Origin: Selenomonas sp.
GTDB lineage: Bacteria; Bacillota; Negativicutes; Selenomonadales; Selenomonadaceae
NCBI RefSeq assembly: GCF_022771645.1
Contig: NZ_JALFCU010000088.1
Span: 1-8,299 of the forward strand
DNA length: 8,299 nucleotides
Reading direction: 5' to 3'
Part shown: positions 4,791 to 8,299 of the stretch, in pieces
How the letters are laid out: every line of letters begins with the position of its first letter
Position numbering within the stretch: the stretch's first letter is position 1
Notes under the pieces: generated by a model
The model's input: only the letters and a program-made list of their open reading frames with translations
Database searches by the model: none
Told to the model about the DNA's origin: nothing
Translations under genes and position numbers: made by a program

Positions 4791-5924
4791 ATGATCAATC
4801 TGCCACTGAGCAAGGTCAAGCCCGGCATGGTGACGGCGCAGAGCATCTACAATGAAAGCGGCGGGAGCTACCTGACGAAAGGCACGGAGCTCACGGAATC
4901 CTATATCGAAAAGCTGCAGAAGCTCGGGGTCTCGGGCATCCATGTCCTTTCCATGGATACGAAGAATCCCGGCGTGACGCCGCCGGAGGGCATCTTGACG
5001 GAAAAGACGCGCGCGATGGCCATCCAGCACGTCTATCATGTCTTCGAGGACGTGCGGAAGAAAGGTACGTTCGACATCGGGCCGCTCCGCGCGTCGGCGG
5101 CGTCCATCGTCAACGACGTGACGCTCCGGCGAAGGAACCTCGTGCAGCTGACGGATCTGCGCACGCACGACATGTACACGTTCGCGCACAGCGTCAACGT
5201 TGCGATGCTGTCGGGCATCCTCGCGTCGCTCCTGAACATGGACAAGAACCACATCGTCGAGCTGACGCTCGGCGCGCTCCTGCATGACATTGGCAAAGTG
5301 GACATCCCGAAGGAAGTCCTCAACAAGCCGGGGCGCCTCGACGACAAGGAGTTCGCGCTCATCAAGACGCATCCGACGCGCGGCATGGAGCGCATCAAAA
5401 AGCTGAACCTGCCGGACAGCAAGCTGCTGTCGATCGTCGCGCTCGAGCATCATGAGCACCTCGACGGCCGCGGCTATCCGCAGGGGCTCAAGGGCGATGC
5501 CATCCATCCGTATGGCCGCATCGCGGCCATCGCAGACGTCTACGATGCGCTGACGAGCGAGCGCGCGTACAAGCGCCCGTACACGCCGGCGATTGCCTAC
5601 AAGCTCATGAAATTCTGTTCGCCGGGGCAGTTCTCGCCGACGCTCCTGAACCTCTTTTTCAAGAACGTCGCCATCTATCCCGTCGGCACGGTCATCAAGA
5701 CGAATTACGGCTACGGCATCGTGAAGTCGGCGGAGTTCGGCCGCACGGATCGCCCCGTCGTGGCGATTTTCGCGGATGGCGATGGCAAGCCCGTGAAAAC
5801 AAAGGTCATTGATTTCTCGGAGGAACGCGATGCAAAAGTGGAAAGCGTGCTGAACGGCATCGAGCTCTTCCATTTCGTCCACGAATTGCATTTCGATCCA
5901 GCCGAGCGCCTCGTGGAGGACTGA
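4791..5924 (+). CDS. HD-GYP domain cyclic-di-GMP phosphodiesterase
   Basis: The HD-GYP domain (about 125-285) should hydrolyse the second messenger c-di-GMP, lowering its level. Seen are His133, LLHDIGK with His165-Asp166, KTHPTRG (192-198), HHEHLDGRGYP (220-230, including the GYP triad 228-230), and ADVYDALTSERAY (248-260), so every metal-binding and family motif is intact. The N-terminal 70 residues include the short conserved block common in Firmicute HD-GYP proteins (KPGMVTAQSIYN, 10-21). There is no transmembrane, PAS or receiver domain, so it is cytoplasmic and its input signal is unclear. A C-terminal module (about 295-345, VGTVIKTNYGYGIVKSAEF) looks like a small beta-barrel. The ATG at 4791 follows GAGGG by seven bases. 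The helicase starts 5 bases after the stop, indicating co-transcription. Confidence 0.92.
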   Translation: MINLPLSKVKPGMVTAQSIYNESGGSYLTKGTELTESYIEKLQKLGVSGIHVLSMDTKNPGVTPPEGILTEKTRAMAIQHVYHVFEDVRKKGTFDIGPLRASAASIVNDVTLRRRNLVQLTDLRTHDMYTFAHSVNVAMLSGILASLLNMDKNHIVELTLGALLHDIGKVDIPKEVLNKPGRLDDKEFALIKTHPTRGMERIKKLNLPDSKLLSIVALEHHEHLDGRGYPQGLKGDAIHPYGRIAAIADVYDALTSERAYKRPYTPAIAYKLMKFCSPGQFSPTLLNLFFKNVAIYPVGTVIKTNYGYGIVKSAEFGRTDRPVVAIFADGDGKPVKTKVIDFSEERDAKVESVLNGIELFHFVHELHFDPAERLVED

Positions 5925-5929
5925 GCAGC

Positions 5930-8143
5930 GTGGAACAAACGGGCATGGCAGACGAGTGGGGCGGCGACGTGTTCGCAGGGCTGGATGAACTCAACGAAGC
6001 GCAGCGCGAAGCCGTGGAGACGACCGAGGGGTACGTGCGCGTGCTCGCGGGCGCGGGATCGGGGAAGACCCGCGCGCTCGTGCACCGCTTCGCCTATCTC
6101 GTGGAAGAGCTCGGCATCCTGCCCGGGAACATCCTCTGTGTCACGTTCACGAACAAGGCGGCCGGCGAGATGCGCAGCCGCATCCATGCGATGACGTCCG
6201 ACAACGACACGGGCTATATCAACACGTTCCATGGCTTTTGTGTGTCCGTCTTGCAAGAGGACAGCCACGCCGTCGGCTTTCCGAAGAATTTCCTCGTGCT
6301 CGACAACAGCGACATTGACGACATGCTTGCGGCGATTTACGAGGAGCGCCATCTGACACTGCGCGACATGACGTACGGGCAAGCGCGCGACATGTTCGAG
6401 ATGCGCAAGTGCGTCTACGAACCGGAATATTACGAAGACCTCATCCGCCTCAGCGTCGCTGAGCTCAAGGCGAAATATGACATGGCGACGGAAAAAGAAG
6501 ACGTTCTCTTTTATGGATACCTCTACCAGCAGAAGAAATGCTTCGGCCTCGACTACAACGATCTGCTGAAGTTCACGCTCTATATTTTCCGCGAGCATCA
6601 CGACATCCGCGCGAAGTGGCAGCAACGGCTCGAGTACATCATGATTGATGAGTTCCAGGACATCGACGAATTGCAATACCGTCTGATGGAAGTGCTCGCC
6701 GGCTATCACAAGAATTTGTTCGTTGTCGGCGACCCCGACCAAACCATCTACACATGGCGCGGTGCGTCGGGCAAATACCTCATGGAGTTCGATACGCATT
6801 TCGCCGGCACGCGGACGATCTACATGATGGAGAACTACCGCTCGACGCCGGAAATCCTCGCGGCGGTGAATTCCCTCATCAGCAAAAACAAGAACCGCAT
6901 CGAAAAATCCCTCATCGCGCAGCTCCCCGAAGGATCCAAGCCGCTCTATCACCATGCGGCAGGCGCGGACGGCGAAGGCCATTGGCTCGCCGATGAGATT
7001 CTTCGCTTGCACCAGGAGGACGGCGTGCCGTATCACGACATCGCCGTCCTTTATCGTGCGCATTTTGTGACGCGCAGCCTCGAGGAGCAGCTCATCGCGA
7101 AGCACGTGCCGTACACGATCTACAGCGGTGTGCAGTTTTTCGGCCGCAAGGAAGTGCGCGACGCCATCGCCTACCTGCGCATGATCGCGTACGCCGATGA
7201 CCTGTCGTTCGCGCGCATCGTGAACCAGCCGAAGCGCAATATCGGCAAGCGCCGCATGACGTTCCTCGCGGAATACGCCGCCGCGCACGCGTCGGAGCAC
7301 GGTGGCACGCTGACGCTCTACGACGCGATGAAGGAGACGCAGGGCGACCCTATCTGGCGCGGCACGCAGGCGGCGTCGTTCCTCGCGCTCGTCGACCGTT
7401 TCGCGAAAAGTTACGAAGGTCAGCCGATTTCCGACGTGCTGACGCACGTGCTCGATGAGAGCGGCTACGAAGCGATGTTGCGCACGGAGGGCAGCCAGGA
7501 ACGTCTCGACAACCTCGCGGAACTGAAGCAGAGCGTGCGCGACTACGAAGTCACGTGCGGCGAAGAGGCCGGCCTCATGGATTACCTCGCGCATATCGCA
7601 TTGTTCTCGAACCGCGATGCCGGCGACCCTGGCGACCGCATCCGCCTCATGACCGTCCACACGGCGAAAGGCCTCGAATTCCCCATCGTCTTCCTCTGCG
7701 CCATGAGCGAAGGCATCTTCCCGTCGCGCAAGACGCGCACGAAAGAAGGCATCGAAGAAGAACGCCGCCTCGCGTTCGTCGCCATGACGCGCGCGGAGCA
7801 GCGGCTGTACCTTTCCGACGCGGAAGGGCTGAACTTTGATGGCTCCGTGCGCTTCCCGTCGCGCTTCATCTTTGACATCGACAAAGCGCTGCTCGACATT
7901 CCTGAGCCCTTGCCAGACAGTCTCGTGCGCGACGCGCGGAGCGCTGCCGCGGCCAGCGACCGCCGCATGGAAAGAGCCGCCGCGCCTGCGCACTTCGCCG
8001 TCGGCACAAGAGTCATCCACCGCATCTTCGGCGAAGGCACGGTGCAGGCGCTCGACGAAGAAAAGCGCGCGTACGTCATCGCGTTCGACGAGCTCGACAC
8101 GCTGCGCAGTATCTCGTATCAGGCGCGGCTGGAACACATCTGA
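5930..8143 (+). CDS. pcrA: ATP-dependent DNA helicase PcrA/UvrD type
   Basis: This superfamily 1A 3'-5' helicase unwinds DNA in repair, replication restart and removal of recombinase filaments. Motifs in order: Q motif LNEAQREAV (21-29), Walker A AGAGSGKT (40-47), Ia TFTNKAA (72-78), TFHGFC (99-104), motif II IDEFQD (239-244), motif III VGDPDQTIYTWRGA (266-279), motif IV region ENYRST (301-306), motif V VHTAKGLEFP (576-585), motif VI RRLAFVAMTRAEQRL (612-626). The C-terminal tail carries the PcrA-type Tudor-like fold (VGTRVIHRIFGEGTVQ, 691-706) that in relatives contacts RNA polymerase. At 737 residues it is full length. The start is GTG at 5930, nine bases after GGAGGA; the ATG at 5945 is too far from that site. 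RecB-like nuclease domains are absent, so UvrD or PcrA naming is a matter of lineage; Firmicutes use pcrA. Confidence 0.93.
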   Translation: MEQTGMADEWGGDVFAGLDELNEAQREAVETTEGYVRVLAGAGSGKTRALVHRFAYLVEELGILPGNILCVTFTNKAAGEMRSRIHAMTSDNDTGYINTFHGFCVSVLQEDSHAVGFPKNFLVLDNSDIDDMLAAIYEERHLTLRDMTYGQARDMFEMRKCVYEPEYYEDLIRLSVAELKAKYDMATEKEDVLFYGYLYQQKKCFGLDYNDLLKFTLYIFREHHDIRAKWQQRLEYIMIDEFQDIDELQYRLMEVLAGYHKNLFVVGDPDQTIYTWRGASGKYLMEFDTHFAGTRTIYMMENYRSTPEILAAVNSLISKNKNRIEKSLIAQLPEGSKPLYHHAAGADGEGHWLADEILRLHQEDGVPYHDIAVLYRAHFVTRSLEEQLIAKHVPYTIYSGVQFFGRKEVRDAIAYLRMIAYADDLSFARIVNQPKRNIGKRRMTFLAEYAAAHASEHGGTLTLYDAMKETQGDPIWRGTQAASFLALVDRFAKSYEGQPISDVLTHVLDESGYEAMLRTEGSQERLDNLAELKQSVRDYEVTCGEEAGLMDYLAHIALFSNRDAGDPGDRIRLMTVHTAKGLEFPIVFLCAMSEGIFPSRKTRTKEGIEEERRLAFVAMTRAEQRLYLSDAEGLNFDGSVRFPSRFIFDIDKALLDIPEPLPDSLVRDARSAAAASDRRMERAAAPAHFAVGTRVIHRIFGEGTVQALDEEKRAYVIAFDELDTLRSISYQARLEHI

Positions 8144-8156
8144 AGGAGGCTCGACA

Positions 8157-8195
8157 ATGTATAATGGCACGCTTGTCAAGACAAAAATCCGATGA
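8157..8195 (+). pseudogene. 5' stub of a gene cut by an insertion sequence
   Basis: AAGGAGG (8143-8149) lies seven bases before an ATG at 8157, 13 bases after the helicase stop codon, which is what the next operon gene should look like. The frame reads MYNGTLVKTKIR and stops at 8193-8195. The last residues come from what looks like an IS end beginning near 8174, so only about six codons are native. The product cannot be identified from six residues. A genuine 12-residue peptide is the alternative. Confidence 0.45.
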
Positions 8196-8199
8196 TTTT
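8184..8199 (-). terminator. Weak hairpin at the IS end
   Basis: AAAATC (8184-8189) and GATTTT (8194-8199) form a 6-bp AT-rich stem with a 4-base loop, followed by T on the minus strand. It could end the transposase transcript. The stem is weak and may be chance. Confidence 0.25.
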
Positions 8200-8207
8200 A
8201 TAGTGAA

Positions 8208-8299
8208 TCAGGCGGCTGCTTTCGCTGCATCCAGCAACATGGCTGGGAAGTATGCTTCGGCTGGCGGGATGTCGCCGATCGCCGAATGGCAGCGTTCGT
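8208..8299 (-). CDS. C-terminus of an IS3-family transposase (partial)
   Basis: Only the last 29 residues are in the window, reading ERCHSAIGDIPPAEAYF and then an Ala-rich end before TGA at 8210-8208. The pattern R-x-H-x-x-x-G-x-x-x-P-A-E-x-Y is the closing motif of IS3-type OrfB transposases (DDE integrase core; usually RPHQALGYRTPAEVY-like). The catalytic DDE residues lie outside the window, so activity cannot be judged. It faces the operon head-on. Confidence 0.75.
   Translation of the reverse strand, partial: ERCHSAIGDIPPAEAYFPAMLLDAAKAAA

Larger units (their letters stand above)
8174..8299 (-). mobile_element. End of an IS3-family insertion sequence (partial)
   Basis: A leftward reading frame matching the end of an IS3-type transposase stops at 8208, and 34 bases of noncoding DNA follow before TGTCAAGACAAAAATCC (from 8174). 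A TG-starting terminus a few dozen bases beyond the transposase stop is normal for the family. The other terminus and target duplication are outside the window, so the exact boundary is an estimate. Confidence 0.5.

Noticed and set aside
4677..5891. Minus-strand open frame of 404 codons opposite the HD-GYP gene
   Set aside because: Same antisense codon-bias effect; no ribosome site or recognisable motif, and the plus-strand gene is certain.
5711..8179. Very long minus-strand open frame of 822 codons opposite the HD-GYP and helicase genes
   Set aside because: It is a shadow of GC-rich codon use: the plus strand holds full motif sets of two known families, and the antisense product is Arg/His/Val-rich without domains.

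Overview
The window looks like the edge of an integrated accessory element joined to ordinary chromosome in a GC-rich Firmicute, most likely one of the Negativicutes (Selenomonas or Mitsuokella type). That placement is inferred from strong GGAGG-type ribosome sites, TATAAT promoters, GC-rich codon use and protein style; no marker gene proves it.

Left part (about 1-1931, everything leftward). At the left edge are the promoter, ribosome site and first codons of a leftward gene, probably an insertion-sequence transposase, enclosed in a long hairpin that could block its translation in read-through RNA. Next comes a compact leftward toxin-antitoxin pair (AbrB/MazE-like antitoxin, RelE/HigB-like toxin) with its own promoter and a palindromic candidate operator. 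Upstream of it is a small serine recombinase of the resolvase/invertase type, with a large hairpin after its stop codon. A noncoding stretch follows with a small amber-interrupted ORF and an inverted repeat.

Junction (1932-1976). The 3' half of a tRNA-Pro (anticodon GGG), from anticodon loop to CCA, lies here without its 5' half and is followed by a terminator. This is the usual scar of an element inserted in a tRNA gene. The intact tRNA-Pro is expected at the other end of the element, to the left of this window.

Right part (1977-8173, all rightward). A hypothetical protein of 286 residues with a coiled-coil-like middle ends at a strong terminator. A new extended -10 promoter then starts what looks like an operon: an ABC-F ATPase, an HD-GYP cyclic-di-GMP phosphodiesterase and a PcrA/UvrD-type DNA helicase, ending in a gene with a strong ribosome site. 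That last gene keeps about six codons before sequence that looks like the end of an IS3-family element, whose leftward transposase C-terminus runs off the right edge.

The left part resembles a stability cassette (resolvase plus toxin-antitoxin) of a plasmid-like or integrative element. The right part is housekeeping: ribosome-associated ATPase, second-messenger turnover and DNA repair. No CRISPR array, complete tRNA or rRNA is present.
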